Source: Clostridia bacterium (lineage in GTDB: Bacteria; Bacillota_A; Clostridia; Oscillospirales; CAG-272). Taken from it: DNA of 64,000 bases. Positions within the stretch are counted from its first letter, which is position 1; every line of letters begins with the position of its first letter. The stretch covers positions 97,062 through 161,061 of the forward strand of contig JAFVXC010000043.1 in assembly GCA_017501345.1 (NCBI GenBank), read 5' to 3'. The position numbers and the translations under genes are program-made. The notes beneath the pieces are model-generated. The model worked only from the letters and a program-made list of their open reading frames with translations, was not told the DNA's origin and made no database searches. Of this stretch, positions 16,585 to 26,474 are shown one piece after another.

Positions 16585-19080
16585 TTAATTTTTGGAGGTC
16601 GAGTCGATTTCTTCGCCCGTGAAGATCTTGTCGGCATCGTTTATGAGCTTATCAACGCGGGCGGTCAGAACGTACATTCCGCCCGTGAAGGTCTCGCCGC
16701 CATTGCCCGAAATGCGAAGATAAGATTTTCGGGAGGTGAGGTAGTAGAATTCGTATATCAGATCCTGCTCCGATGTCTTGATCCTGATACGGAGCTGAAG
16801 ATTTGCGGGATCTCCGATCAGGGCGCTTTCCTCTGCCTCGGAGAGAATGTGCTCCTGCTCGATCGATGCGTACAGGAGGACCTCGTAGTAGTCGCGGAAG
16901 GCGTCAGTGCTGACGAGCTTGCCCGTGCTGTCGTCCATTACGGTCAGTCCCGAGGAGTTGACGCTGTAATTCGCGGTTCCCCAGTGCCCGCTGCCTTCGT
17001 CGCAGATGACGTACTGATCGTTCGGCAGAAGATATGCCTTGCCGCGGAACCAGCCCTCCGATTCGCCGCCGCTCGGCATTCCGAAGCGCGAAACGTAATA
17101 ATCGGATTTTGTTGCCTTCCTGTCGGCTATGTGGAAATAAGCGGAGAGCGCAACGGGGTATTCAACACCCTTGCTGTTGTAAACTCCGTACTTGCCGTTT
17201 ACCTTCTTCAGGTGATAGGCGAAGGCGTCCTTTTTGTTGATGCCGCTTTGTTTCAGCGTCTCCTCGGTGTAGTACAGATAAGATCCGCTTTTGTCCGAGA
17301 GATAGAATCTCGTAAGATCCGAAAAGGGCTCGAAATTTCCCTGCTTCGAATCTGCGTTGTTCAGCGTGAAGCTGAGGGGGGATTTGCTCGGCGCATCGAT
17401 CTTGACCGAGGCTGCGTATGCGATATTGACGTCGTAAAGTAAGGTCTCGATCCAGTCGAACAGGCTCCAACGGAGAAATTCAAGCTCGTAAGAGGGGATC
17501 TCGACGAGCATTCCGTAGATGGGGCTGTATGCGTAGACCGTGTTGGTGTCCGAAACGCCCGAGAAGAACACGAGCTGCTCGGTCGTCGTCTCGGTGCCGT
17601 CGTGCTCGACATCGAAGTTGTAATAGATCGAATAGGGGCAGGTGTAGCTGTAATCCCACGTGCCATTTCCCGATACCGTTTCGCCGGTTCCCTTTTCCGC
17701 GTTGATGCGCAGGACTGCGCCGCCCTCCGTCAGATAGGTTCCGTCAGCACTCGGAGAAAGGGTCTCTTCCCCTTCCTTTGCAAGCACGTAGCCTCCGTTC
17801 TCTTGCGGGAGAATGAGATAGATGACCGTTTTTCCGCTCGGATCCTTCTCGGTGAAGGCGTGAACGGGATTGGTATAAATTCCGTACTCGATCAGATCCT
17901 CTGTCGTCGGCGCGAGCTTCACACAGCGCGTGAAGGTCATACCGGAAAAGCTCTGGAGCGCGACCATGATCTTGTTTGAATTGGCGGTGAGGCCGAGATG
18001 CTCCTCAAGGAGCATTACGAACGGTGTCGTTGCACGCTCGGAGATCGACCGCTCGGCAATATCGATATAATCGAAGGCGACGAACGGCTTGTCATTCTTC
18101 ATCAGCACATAATTTTGGACATCAAAATAATCGCTCATCGTGACGTTGTAAACGAGCTGAGGGATCATCAGGTCCTCGACGGGAGAGTGAAAGGGCTTTT
18201 CAACGTACTCTGCCGAGGTGTTCATCGTCTGATTCAAGGTGATATAAACCGCTTTTCGGGGAGTCTCGGTCATCTCCTTGACCGTTCCGTCCGCATTCAG
18301 CGTCGGATATGAACACTCGACGTACTGGATATAGTAGCCGTCGCCCGAGGGTGTTTTATCTCCGACGATGACCTTATAGACCTTGTTTTCAAGCGTAGTG
18401 ATCGTCCAGTAGGTGTCGCTGTCCGCGAGTCCGTACTCCGAGAACGTGCCGTTCTCATCGACGATCGGATCGACGATCTTGCTTTGTGCGATCATCGTGC
18501 CTGTGCAGTGGGCGAATGCCGAGAAAAGCTGTGCATCGTAGGTCATCAGATAGTCCTCGACGCCCGACAGCGTAAAGTCACCGTCCTTGTTGCGGTAAAA
18601 CGTGAAGCTTCCGTGCTCGTTGTGCATTTCGATCGCCTGCATATTCGATTGAGGGATCGCGGGAAAAACGAGAACGGTCTGCGTTGAGACGTAGTACGCG
18701 TTTTCGCTGTTTATGTCATTCTTGTCGTATTCAAGTCCCTCGACAGCGGCATATACCGAGTATTTTCCGCTTTCCTTGTTGACCGAAAGCAGCATTTCCC
18801 CGTCGTCTGTCATATAGTAGTCACCGCCGTATGCCTTCTCACAGACGATGCCGTCGCCGTTCACGAGGACGTAGACGCCGTCTCTTTGGACGACACGGTA
18901 AACGATGCCGTTGTGCTCGAAGGAGGTCCTGTCGAGCCTTACGAAATAATACGTAACCCCTACCGCGACCGCGAGGAGTACCACGAGGATCGCAAAGAGG
19001 ATCGTGAAGCGCTTCTGCTTCTGAAAGGTTCCCGTCGGCGGGCGCTTCTCCTTTTTTTCTTTGACCGTTGCAGTTCGCAT
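16585..19080 (-). CDS. DUF4340 domain membrane protein
   Basis: The 831-residue protein has a basic cytoplasmic N-terminus, a single membrane helix (about 28-50) and a large extracytoplasmic part built of DUF4340-type repeats (FxxN.GDGIVCEKAYGG, ...DFTLSG..). It is longer than most relatives. DUF4340 proteins accompany Gld-type ABC transporters. Here it is the fourth gene of such a set and follows the GldG-like gene by 18 bases. It ends with a short charged tail. Its role is unknown; it may be an outward-facing accessory or substrate-binding part of the exporter. Confidence 0.85.
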   Translation of the reverse strand: MRTATVKEKKEKRPPTGTFQKQKRFTILFAILVVLLAVAVGVTYYFVRLDRTSFEHNGIVYRVVQRDGVYVLVNGDGIVCEKAYGGDYYMTDDGEMLLSVNKESGKYSVYAAVEGLEYDKNDINSENAYYVSTQTVLVFPAIPQSNMQAIEMHNEHGSFTFYRNKDGDFTLSGVEDYLMTYDAQLFSAFAHCTGTMIAQSKIVDPIVDENGTFSEYGLADSDTYWTITTLENKVYKVIVGDKTPSGDGYYIQYVECSYPTLNADGTVKEMTETPRKAVYITLNQTMNTSAEYVEKPFHSPVEDLMIPQLVYNVTMSDYFDVQNYVLMKNDKPFVAFDYIDIAERSISERATTPFVMLLEEHLGLTANSNKIMVALQSFSGMTFTRCVKLAPTTEDLIEYGIYTNPVHAFTEKDPSGKTVIYLILPQENGGYVLAKEGEETLSPSADGTYLTEGGAVLRINAEKGTGETVSGNGTWDYSYTCPYSIYYNFDVEHDGTETTTEQLVFFSGVSDTNTVYAYSPIYGMLVEIPSYELEFLRWSLFDWIETLLYDVNIAYAASVKIDAPSKSPLSFTLNNADSKQGNFEPFSDLTRFYLSDKSGSYLYYTEETLKQSGINKKDAFAYHLKKVNGKYGVYNSKGVEYPVALSAYFHIADRKATKSDYYVSRFGMPSGGESEGWFRGKAYLLPNDQYVICDEGSGHWGTANYSVNSSGLTVMDDSTGKLVSTDAFRDYYEVLLYASIEQEHILSEAEESALIGDPANLQLRIRIKTSEQDLIYEFYYLTSRKSYLRISGNGGETFTGGMYVLTARVDKLINDADKIFTGEEIDSTSKN

Positions 19081-19098
19081 TCTTTTGTAAATGCTCCT

Positions 19099-20862
19099 TT
19101 ATGCGTATTTTCTCTTAACGAGGATCACGACTCCCGTGATCAGAGCGGCAGACGTGGGGATCGCAGTCAGTACGACCGTCCATACGGTTGCCGCGGATGT
19201 GGTCAGACTGTCGATGGAATAATCACCGAAGGACTTGTGGATCAGTCCGACGGGGACGGGCTCTCTGCCGATGACAGTCAGTGCGCTGAGCAGGAAGTCG
19301 GTATTACCGTAGACTGCCGATTGCAGATACGCCTCGGTTGCGAAGTCGGTCGAGCCGCAGGCAATGACGTAGGAGTTCTCCTGCACGGTGGAGGCACCGT
19401 AGTTATCCTCCTGCGTGATGCGCATCTCGCACGATACTGTCATAAAGCGGAAGGGATCGTATTCGTCTGCCTTGGCGACCGTCTTACCGTTTGCCATTGC
19501 GACGGCGTCGCTCGACGAAACGAAAAGGTCGTAGATCGAGCGCGTAACGCCATTGCTGAAATAGGAGCCGTAGACGTAGGGTTCGGTGGATGTGGTGTCG
19601 GTCGAGCCCTCACTGTCGGAGGGATCGAATGTAGTCTCCTGATATGTGTTTGAGTACGAGATCGACATTGCGTTTCGGAAAATGAGCTTTTTCGGATAGG
19701 TGACACCTCTCATATCGGCCGTGATCTGACCGCCGAGGCCTGTCGTAACATACTTCGCGACGGGAGAAAAGCCGTCGGAGGTCAGCGAGCTTGAGGGATC
19801 CTTGATCATATAGGACGACAGAGAATTTCCCTCCTTGTGACGGTCAAAGGAGATGCCCCATTCCTCGAGATATTCCTCAAGATTCGGAAGGACGGGAGAC
19901 TGCGGAGACATAAACACCATCATCGAGCTCTTGCCGTCGAGGAAACGGTCGAGGGCGTCGATCTCGTCCACGTCGGAGGTCTTGTTGCTCACGAGAAAAT
20001 CCGAGTTCGGGTTGTAGATAAGGATAAGACGAACGTCTCCGCCGAATTCCTCTTCGACGCTTTTGATCTTTTCGTCGGTCAGATAGTCCTCGGTGATGGC
20101 GATCTCAAAGCCTGCATCCTCGAGGGTGTAGAGCAGAGAATAATCGTAAAATGCCTCTCCGTGTGCCATATCGACGAGACAGATGGGCGACTCCGTGCGC
20201 GTGACCGCAAGGATCGCGGAGGCAAACTGCTTTTCGCCGTTGTAAGCTGTGATGTTCGTGGAGGTGCTGTCATAGAGGAAGAAGCGCGAGCCTGCGATCA
20301 GACGGAATTCCGTGCCGAACTCGACGACAACGTCGGTCTTATTGATTGTAGAAAGCGAGGTCGTCAGGAATTTCTGCACGGCAGAGGGATTTTTGTCGAT
20401 ATTGATGTAGGAGATCTTGACGTAGTCCGGGAACTCCTTTTCGATCTCGAATGCGGTATTCAGGACGTAATGCATCCTTGAGTTTTCGAGGAGGACGTCT
20501 TTATCATCCATAAAGTAAATATTGATGGATATGCTCTCGTCGCGTGCCACGAATTCGGTTTCGTCGTCGAGGGAGGGAGTACTGCCCGAATCGGACGGCC
20601 TTCCACCGTTTTCGTTATATTTCTTATTGTATGCGCGGATGTTGTCCACCATTGTGATCGCCTCCTCCTTGAGGAGGTCAAGGCATTCGTCCGAAACCGT
20701 ATACATATCCTCGACGGTCATATCGAGGTACATCCACGAGGCGATCCCCGAGAGAGCGGAGGCGCAAACGTTGAGCAGGATGACTGCGGTCACGATCACT
20801 GCGGTCAGGATCGCGGAGGACGAGCCGTAACGGATCTTTTTGCCGTTGTACTGTTTTTTCAT
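19099..20862 (-). CDS. GldG-like ABC transporter auxiliary protein
   Basis: The 587-residue protein has an N-terminal membrane helix (about 15-37), a long extracytoplasmic region and a C-terminal membrane helix (about 555-580) followed by KRKYA. The middle contains DDKDVLLENS..., ESPICLVDMAHGEAFYDYSLL and LILIYNPNSDF, the GldG/IFT-like pattern of a sugar-binding-like fold. In gliding Bacteroidetes the GldA-F-G set is needed for motility, but the same cassette occurs in non-gliding Bacillota with unknown function. It is 32 bases downstream of the permease and belongs to the same operon. Confidence 0.85.
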   Translation of the reverse strand: MKKQYNGKKIRYGSSSAILTAVIVTAVILLNVCASALSGIASWMYLDMTVEDMYTVSDECLDLLKEEAITMVDNIRAYNKKYNENGGRPSDSGSTPSLDDETEFVARDESISINIYFMDDKDVLLENSRMHYVLNTAFEIEKEFPDYVKISYINIDKNPSAVQKFLTTSLSTINKTDVVVEFGTEFRLIAGSRFFLYDSTSTNITAYNGEKQFASAILAVTRTESPICLVDMAHGEAFYDYSLLYTLEDAGFEIAITEDYLTDEKIKSVEEEFGGDVRLILIYNPNSDFLVSNKTSDVDEIDALDRFLDGKSSMMVFMSPQSPVLPNLEEYLEEWGISFDRHKEGNSLSSYMIKDPSSSLTSDGFSPVAKYVTTGLGGQITADMRGVTYPKKLIFRNAMSISYSNTYQETTFDPSDSEGSTDTTSTEPYVYGSYFSNGVTRSIYDLFVSSSDAVAMANGKTVAKADEYDPFRFMTVSCEMRITQEDNYGASTVQENSYVIACGSTDFATEAYLQSAVYGNTDFLLSALTVIGREPVPVGLIHKSFGDYSIDSLTTSAATVWTVVLTAIPTSAALITGVVILVKRKYA

Positions 20863-20894
20863 AAATCGATTCTCCTTTTCTTATAACGCTCGTA

Positions 20895-21665
20895 TCACGA
20901 CCAGCGGCGCTTTTCGTAAACGCGGACGGTCAGGAAAAGGAATACGGACGTGAGGGAGAGGTAGTAGATCAGAGCGGCGATATCGAAAATGCCCGCGCTG
21001 AAGTAGCTGTATCGGCTGAGCACGCATACCCAGTCGATGAGGAAGCGGAGGAGGTAGTTGTCGATCAGCTCCGATGTGTTGACGAAATTGAGCACGACCA
21101 TCAGAAGCAGGACGGCGATCGTGATCACCGCTGCGGAAAGCTGATTTTCGCACAGCGAGGATACGAAGAGCCCGATCGCAAGAAAAGCGGCACCGAGCAG
21201 GACGATACCGATCACGCAGCCGATGATCTGTGCGGTCGCGGGGCCGATGTGTTGGGTCGCCGCCGAGTAGTTGCCCGAAAGCTCTGCCGCGGCACGCTCC
21301 TCAAATGCAATGATGTAAAGCGGAATGAAATTGAAGCAGGATAGGAGCGTCGTGCCGACAAACATCGTCATAGCGGCGAGGAATTTTCCCATTACCATCG
21401 ATGTGATGCTGATGGGCGCGGTAAGCAGGAGCTGCTCGGTACGCAGCTTTTTTTCTTCTGCGAAGAGCTTCATCGTAAGAAGCGGGAGCATAACGATAAA
21501 GGCAACGATCAGAATGGTGAAATAGGTGGAGGTGTCGTAGCTGCTTGAGAGCAGGGTCGTATAGCAGGAGAGAAGGGCGGCGACCGCCAAAAATACACCG
21601 ATGTAAACAAACCCCACGGGGCTTATGAAATAGGAACGCATTTCCTTTTTATAAATTGCAAGCAT
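20895..21665 (-). CDS. ABC-2 type transporter permease (GldF-like)
   Basis: The 256-residue protein has six hydrophobic helices. It opens MLAIYKKEMRSYFISPVGFVYIG, the standard N-terminus of GldF/ABC-2 permeases, whose short amphipathic helix lies before helix 1. The LPLLTMKLFAEEKKLRTEQLLLTAPIS segment (a coupling region facing the ATPase) is well kept. It forms the membrane channel of the exporter with the ATPase encoded 21 bases upstream. Confidence 0.93.
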   Translation of the reverse strand: MLAIYKKEMRSYFISPVGFVYIGVFLAVAALLSCYTTLLSSSYDTSTYFTILIVAFIVMLPLLTMKLFAEEKKLRTEQLLLTAPISITSMVMGKFLAAMTMFVGTTLLSCFNFIPLYIIAFEERAAAELSGNYSAATQHIGPATAQIIGCVIGIVLLGAAFLAIGLFVSSLCENQLSAAVITIAVLLLMVVLNFVNTSELIDNYLLRFLIDWVCVLSRYSYFSAGIFDIAALIYYLSLTSVFLFLTVRVYEKRRWS

Positions 21666-21685
21666 AATAGCCGTCTCCTTCCCTT

Positions 21686-22813
21686 TTAGTCGTTCTTCTC
21701 GCCGTGCCCGTCGAAGAGCTCGCCGAGAGCGTCGGATTTCGTGTCATTTTGCTCGGAGGAAGTGCTCACACTCCGGGCTTGTCCCGATTTCGTGCGGTTC
21801 AGGATCTCTCTTGCGGCGTTCTGTTCTGCCCTGCGCGATTTTGAGCGGCCGTGACCGCTTCCCTTCTTCTGTTCCTTTGCAGTCGTGTGGTCAACGATGC
21901 TGATGAAGATATCCTCAAGGCTCATACCGAGTGCCTCAAGTCCGATGAGCGGCCAATTCCGCTCGGCAAGCGCGTAGAAGAGCTCCTTGCGGACGTCGAC
22001 TCCGAGCTCGGTCTCGATCATATAGCTGTATGCGTCACCGTCGCGTCCCTGACGCTGCTCTGCGTAAACGACGCCTCGTCTCGAGCGGAGGAATGCGAGA
22101 ACCTCGCGCTGAGGACCGCAGATCTTCAGAACGAAGCGGCGGTTCTGTTCGACCGTGCGGGTGATGTCCTCGGTTCTTTCGTCTGCAACGAGCTTGCCCT
22201 TGTTGACGATCAGGATACGGTCGCAGACCGCCTGAACCTCCTGCAGGATATGCGTCGAGAGAATGACCGTGTGATCCTTTCCGAGGGTCCTGATGAGGTT
22301 TCTGACCTCAATGACCTGCTTCGGGTCAAGTCCGACGGTCGGCTCATCGAAAATGATGACCTCGGGGTTTCCGACAAGCGCCTGCGCGATGCCGACACGC
22401 TGACGGTAGCCCTTTGAGAGATTGCGGATGACCCGCTTTTCCACGTCCTTGATCTTCGTGATCTCGCAGACCTCCTCGAGGTGCTTTTCACGGTTGAATT
22501 TACAGCCCTTCAGATCATAAACGAATTTTAAGTATTCAAGCACCGTCATATCAAGGTACAGGGGAGGCTGCTCGGGCAGATAGCCGATCTGCTTCTTTGC
22601 CTCACGCGGGTTTTCAAGAACGTCGAGTCCGTCTATCGAGACGCTGCCCGAGGTGGAGGACAGATAGCCCGTGAGAATATTCATCGTCGTACTTTTGCCG
22701 GCTCCGTTCGGACCGAGCAGACCGACGATCTCACCCTTCTCGATCTCAAAGCTGATGTCGTCGACGGCACAGCTTGAGCCGTAATATTTGACCAGATGAT
22801 CAACCTTTATCAT
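21686..22813 (-). CDS. ABC transporter ATP-binding protein (GldA-like)
   Basis: The 375-residue protein has Walker A (GPNGAGKST, about residue 38), a signature loop (NLSKGYRQRVGIAQAL), Walker B (VIIFDEPTVGLD) and the switch histidine (STHILQEV). The C-terminal region is a dimerisation/regulatory extension, and the last 45 residues are charged and low complexity. I start at ATG 22813 with AAAGGA upstream, not at the longer frame to 22894 that has no ribosome site. A TATAAT on the minus strand at 22893-22898 is a candidate -10 for this operon, with a weak -35. Confidence 0.93.
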   Translation of the reverse strand: MIKVDHLVKYYGSSCAVDDISFEIEKGEIVGLLGPNGAGKSTTMNILTGYLSSTSGSVSIDGLDVLENPREAKKQIGYLPEQPPLYLDMTVLEYLKFVYDLKGCKFNREKHLEEVCEITKIKDVEKRVIRNLSKGYRQRVGIAQALVGNPEVIIFDEPTVGLDPKQVIEVRNLIRTLGKDHTVILSTHILQEVQAVCDRILIVNKGKLVADERTEDITRTVEQNRRFVLKICGPQREVLAFLRSRRGVVYAEQRQGRDGDAYSYMIETELGVDVRKELFYALAERNWPLIGLEALGMSLEDIFISIVDHTTAKEQKKGSGHGRSKSRRAEQNAAREILNRTKSGQARSVSTSSEQNDTKSDALGELFDGHGEKND

Positions 22814-23054
22814 TATCGTGTATCCTTTCTTATCGGGATCTATCGTATGGTGAAGCGAGCACAGCGCCGAAGCGCGTGATTTCGCACCATACATTATAAC
22901 ACAAATTTATAAATATATCGTGAACCGAGCGGGAAAAGTTGAAGAAAAGCCCGATTTTTTTGTGAACAATCTTTGAATTTTGCAAGAGTGACACAGCAGA
23001 TCGGTAAAAAATTACAGAAAGGCAAGAAAAAACGCGAAAAAATCACGCGCCCCC

Positions 23055-23083
23055 TTGACAAATGCGTTTTTTTTGCGTATAAT
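23055..23083 (+). promoter_or_regulatory. Consensus promoter of the cysE-cysS transcript
   Basis: TTGACA (23055-23060), exactly 17 bases, TATAAT (23078-23083): a perfect sigma-A consensus, as expected where control is by attenuation downstream and not at initiation. Confidence 0.93.
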
Positions 23084-23089
23084 GAGAAA

Positions 23090-23399
23090 GAAATGATCGG
23101 AGATCGGGAGAATGCCGAACGGGAGTCACCCCACAGAGAGTGCCGCATAGCTGGAAGCGGTGCGCGTGACGGATTCGGAAATGCGCCCGTGAGATGCCGA
23201 TGCGAAGCCGTGGAATGCAACGGGGGAGCGTCGGACGGATGCCCACCGTTATCGGGGCGGCGGTATGAAGAACGTACCGAAAAGAGATCACGAGTCCGAA
23301 TCCGGGCTACGTGAAGCAGAGTGGAACCGCGAGCCGACTGTTCGGCATTGCCTCTGTACCGAGCGACAAACGCGCCCGGTGCGGGGGTTTTGTTTTTTA
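23090..23399 (+). promoter_or_regulatory. T-box riboswitch, cysteine-specific (upstream of cysE-cysS)
   Basis: The leader has the stem I features AGAGAG (about 23133) and a GCTGGAAG distal loop. The best specifier candidate is TGC (Cys) at 23216-23218 in the context GGAATGCAA, just like GAA-codon-A specifier loops. The T-box sequence AGTGGAACCGCG is at 23320-23331, and the antiterminator is closed by GCAGAG (23316-23321) with CCTCTG (23351-23356). A competing terminator pairs 23356-23365 with 23373-23382, followed by GGGGGTTTTGTTTTTT. Uncharged tRNA-Cys should stabilise the antiterminator and raise expression of cysteine synthesis and cysteinyl-tRNA synthetase. The exact specifier stays provisional because stem I was folded by eye. 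Confidence 0.92.
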
Positions 23400-23426
23400 T
23401 CCCCTTTTCTATGAAAGGAGTCCTAT

Positions 23427-24218
23427 ATGAAGAATCCCTTTGAATTCATTGTAAAGCCCCTTGATCTCGCCGCGGAAAAGACGGCGAAGGGCATCCGGAC
23501 GGCACAGAGAACCGTCCGTGCTGTGAAGGATGAGATCAGATCCGACGTGAACGCCGTGATGGATCGAGACCCCGCCGCAACGAACCGCGCCGAGGTGCTC
23601 CTCCTTTACAGCGGTGTGCACGCGATCCTGCTCCACCGCGTTGCGCACGAGCTTTATAAAAAGGAATGCCATTTCGGTGCGAGAGCGATCAGCCAGACGG
23701 CACGCTTCCTCACGGGCATTGAGATCCATCCCGGTGCAACGATCGGGAAGGGGCTCGTGATCGACCACGGCACGGGCGTCGTCATCGGCGAGACCGCCGA
23801 GATCGGTGACGACTGCACGATCTATCAGGGTGTAACGCTCGGCGGTACGGGTAAGGATCTCGGTAAGCGTCATCCGACGCTCGGTAACGGCGTTCTCGTC
23901 GGAGCAGGCGCGAAGGTGCTCGGCCCCGTGACGCTCGGCGACAACGTCAAGGTCGCGGCAGGTGCCGTCGTCCTCGATGAGATCCCCGAAAACTCGACCG
24001 CGGTCGGCATCCCCGCAAAGGTCGTCCGCAGGAACGGCGAAAAGGTGCAGGACACGAGCGACCTCGACCAGGTGCATATTCCCGACCCCGTCGCACAGGA
24101 GCTTGCACGTCTTGAAGCGCGGATCACGGAGCTTGAAGCGAAAAAGACCCGCAAAAGAACCGTAAAGACCGAAAAAGAATCCGCCGACAGAAAGGCTTCC
24201 GCGGCGGAAAATCCGTAA
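23427..24218 (+). CDS. cysE: Serine O-acetyltransferase
   Basis: The 263-residue protein has an N-terminal helical region, then a left-handed beta-helix of hexapeptide repeats (about 95-190). The key segments are [33 protein letters not shown], given here as the IHPGA...IDHGTG core, and a final [12 protein letters not shown]. It transfers acetyl from acetyl-CoA to serine, the first step to cysteine. A lysine/arginine-rich tail follows the core. It is the first gene after the cysteine T-box and is followed by cysS after 26 bases, a classic pairing. Confidence 0.96.
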   Translation: MKNPFEFIVKPLDLAAEKTAKGIRTAQRTVRAVKDEIRSDVNAVMDRDPAATNRAEVLLLYSGVHAILLHRVAHELYKKECHFGARAISQTARFLTGIEIHPGATIGKGLVIDHGTGVVIGETAEIGDDCTIYQGVTLGGTGKDLGKRHPTLGNGVLVGAGAKVLGPVTLGDNVKVAAGAVVLDEIPENSTAVGIPAKVVRRNGEKVQDTSDLDQVHIPDPVAQELARLEARITELEAKKTRKRTVKTEKESADRKASAAENP

Positions 24219-24244
24219 AATACCGATTTCGAAAGGAAACGATT

Positions 24245-25672
24245 ATGCAATTATACAATTCCCTCACGAGAACCAAGGAGGAGTTTGTCCCCCGCATCGC
24301 AGGAAAGGTATCGATGTACACCTGCGGCCCCACGGTCTATCACTTTGCCCATATCGGCAACCTCCGTACCTACATTATGGAGGACGTGCTCGATAAATAT
24401 CTGCGCTATATCGGCAATGACGTTTTGCGTGTGATGAATATCACCGACGTCGGCCACCTGACCTCCGACGCCGACGAGGGCGAGGACAAAATGGTCAAGG
24501 GCGCAAAGCGCGAGCACAAGACCGTCCTTGAGATCGCACAGTTCTATACCGATGCGTTCTTTAGCGATGCCGAAAAGCTCAACATTCGTAAGCCCGACGT
24601 CATTGAGCCCGCGACGAACTGCATTCCCGAGTTCATCTCGATGGTCGAGGGGCTTCTCGAAAAGGGCTACGCCTACGTAGCGGGCGGAAACGTGTATTTT
24701 GATACGTCAAAGCTGAAGCAGTACTACGTTTTCAACGACTTCAAGGAGGAGGATCTCGCCGTCGGCGTACGCGAGGGCGTTAATGCAGACGACAACAAGC
24801 GGAATAAGAACGATTTCGTTCTGTGGTTCACGAAGTCGAAGTTCGAGGATCAGGCGCTGAAGTGGGATTCCCCCTGGGGCGTCGGTTACCCCGGATGGCA
24901 CATTGAGTGCTCCGCGATCAGCCTGAAGCACTGCGGCGAATATCTCGATATCCACTGCGGCGGCATTGACAACGCATTCCCGCACCACACGAACGAGATC
25001 GCACAGAGCGAGGCGTATATCGGACACGAATGGTGCCGCAACTGGTTCCACGTCCTGCATCTCAATACGAGCTCGGGCAAGATGAGTAAGTCGAAGGGCG
25101 AATTCCTTACCCTTTCTCTGCTTGAATCGAAGGGCTACGACCCGATGGTCTACCGCTTCTTCTGTATGCAGTCGCATTACCGCAAGTCCCTCGTCTTCTC
25201 CTACGAGAACCTCGACAATGCGGCAGCGGCATACAATAAGCTCGTCGCACGTATCGCCGCTCTGAAGGTGAACGCAGATGAGGAGATCGATGACGAGGCG
25301 TACAACGCCTGCCGTGCCGTATTCACCGAGGCGATGGATAACGACCTCAATACCTCGATGGCTGTCACCGCGCTTTATGACGTTCTGAAGGCAAAGACGA
25401 ACGACAGAACGAAGCTCGCTCTCTTCGAGGACTTTGACCGCGTGCTTTCCCTGAATCTGCTCGCCGCGGCTGAGGCGCTGCGGAACGCCGCACCTGCGAC
25501 GCCTGCGGCAGACGGTGACCTGACCGAGAAGATCGAAGCCTTGATCAAGGAGCGTCTTGACGCAAAGAAGGCAAAGAATTATGCGCGTGCTGACGAGATC
25601 CGCGCCGAGCTCACCGCAATGGGCGTGACGCTTGTTGACACAAAGGAAGGAACGACCTACACGCTGGGATAA
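24245..25672 (+). CDS. cysS: Cysteinyl-tRNA synthetase
   Basis: The 475-residue class I synthetase begins MQLYNSLTRTKEEF. It has the HIGH-like motif (HIGNLRTY), the zinc ligands (CGPTVY at the N-terminus, then CSAIS and HTNE: C-C-H-E), and the KMSKS loop (GKMSKSKGE) at about 275-285. The C-terminal helical anticodon-binding DALR domain follows. It charges tRNA-Cys with cysteine. T-box control upstream makes it responsive to tRNA-Cys charging. Confidence 0.98.
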   Translation: MQLYNSLTRTKEEFVPRIAGKVSMYTCGPTVYHFAHIGNLRTYIMEDVLDKYLRYIGNDVLRVMNITDVGHLTSDADEGEDKMVKGAKREHKTVLEIAQFYTDAFFSDAEKLNIRKPDVIEPATNCIPEFISMVEGLLEKGYAYVAGGNVYFDTSKLKQYYVFNDFKEEDLAVGVREGVNADDNKRNKNDFVLWFTKSKFEDQALKWDSPWGVGYPGWHIECSAISLKHCGEYLDIHCGGIDNAFPHHTNEIAQSEAYIGHEWCRNWFHVLHLNTSSGKMSKSKGEFLTLSLLESKGYDPMVYRFFCMQSHYRKSLVFSYENLDNAAAAYNKLVARIAALKVNADEEIDDEAYNACRAVFTEAMDNDLNTSMAVTALYDVLKAKTNDRTKLALFEDFDRVLSLNLLAAAEALRNAAPATPAADGDLTEKIEALIKERLDAKKAKNYARADEIRAELTAMGVTLVDTKEGTTYTLG

Positions 25673-25735
25673 AGCATCTTCGGGCGGTCATCCGCGGTAT
25701 TATTACGATAGAACGGATAGAAAGGAACGAGCCGT

Positions 25736-26436
25736 ATGAGAATCGTATTCGTCCGACACGGACATCCGAATTATAAGATCGATCGCCTCACCGAGCTCGG
25801 TCATCTCCAGGCGGAGGCGGCGGCTGAGCGCCTTGTGGGCGAGGGGATAGAGCGGATCTATGCCTCGACCTGCGGTCGGGCGCTCGAGACCGCCGAGCAC
25901 ACGGCGGACAAGCTCGGCATTCCGAGAGAGGAGATCGTGCGTTGTCCCTTTATGCGAGAGATCCATTGGGGCGCAACCGATAAAACGCCGCTCTATGAGA
26001 ACGGCCATCCGTGGTTTACAGCGGACAGGATGGCGCGGGAGGGAAATGCGCTGATCGACTTTGCGTGGCAGAAGCATCCCCTTTTTGAGAAGAGCGACCG
26101 TCTCCACGGTGAGCACCGCGCCGTTGTTGAGCGGTGCGATATCTGGCTCGCCTACCTTGGATATAAAAGGGAGGGTAACGGGTACCGTGTAACGAAGAAA
26201 AACGATCAGACAGTCGCGATGTTCAGTCACGCGGGTTCCTCCTCGTGCGTCCTTTCGCACGTATTTACGCTGCCCTTCCCTTCGTGCTGTCTGCGTTTCG
26301 GATCGACTTCACCGCCGTGACGGTCGTAAAGCTTGAGGGCGAGGTGGGAGATCTTGTCTTTCCGCGATTCGAGATCGCGAATGATTCACGTCACATTGAG
26401 GGCATCCGCGGCGAAAGGATCGCACCACAAAGCTGA
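25736..26436 (+). pseudogene. Histidine phosphatase (phosphoglycerate mutase-like), frameshifted near 26279
   Basis: The N-terminal 180 residues are a normal histidine phosphatase: catalytic RHG motif (FVRHGHPN, residues about 6-9) and the later FSHAGSSS histidine region. The reading frame then stops at 26320 after an unusual cysteine/serine-rich tail. From 26281 the +1 frame continues the family's expected C-terminus (FVLSAFRIDFTAVTVVKLEGE...) up to a stop at 26436. The change falls at CCCTTCCCTTCG, where one C appears to be missing. The frame may be real inactivation or an assembly or sequencing error. It is probably cotranscribed with cysS. If intact it would be a cytoplasmic phosphatase of unknown substrate. 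Confidence 0.8.
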
Positions 26437-26474
26437 GAGGGTAGAGAGGGCTGCTTCCGGAGAAAATAAAATAG

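Noticed and set aside
22973..23314. Plus-strand frame of 113 codons before cysE
   Set aside because: It covers a consensus promoter and the T-box RNA, which explain the sequence better.
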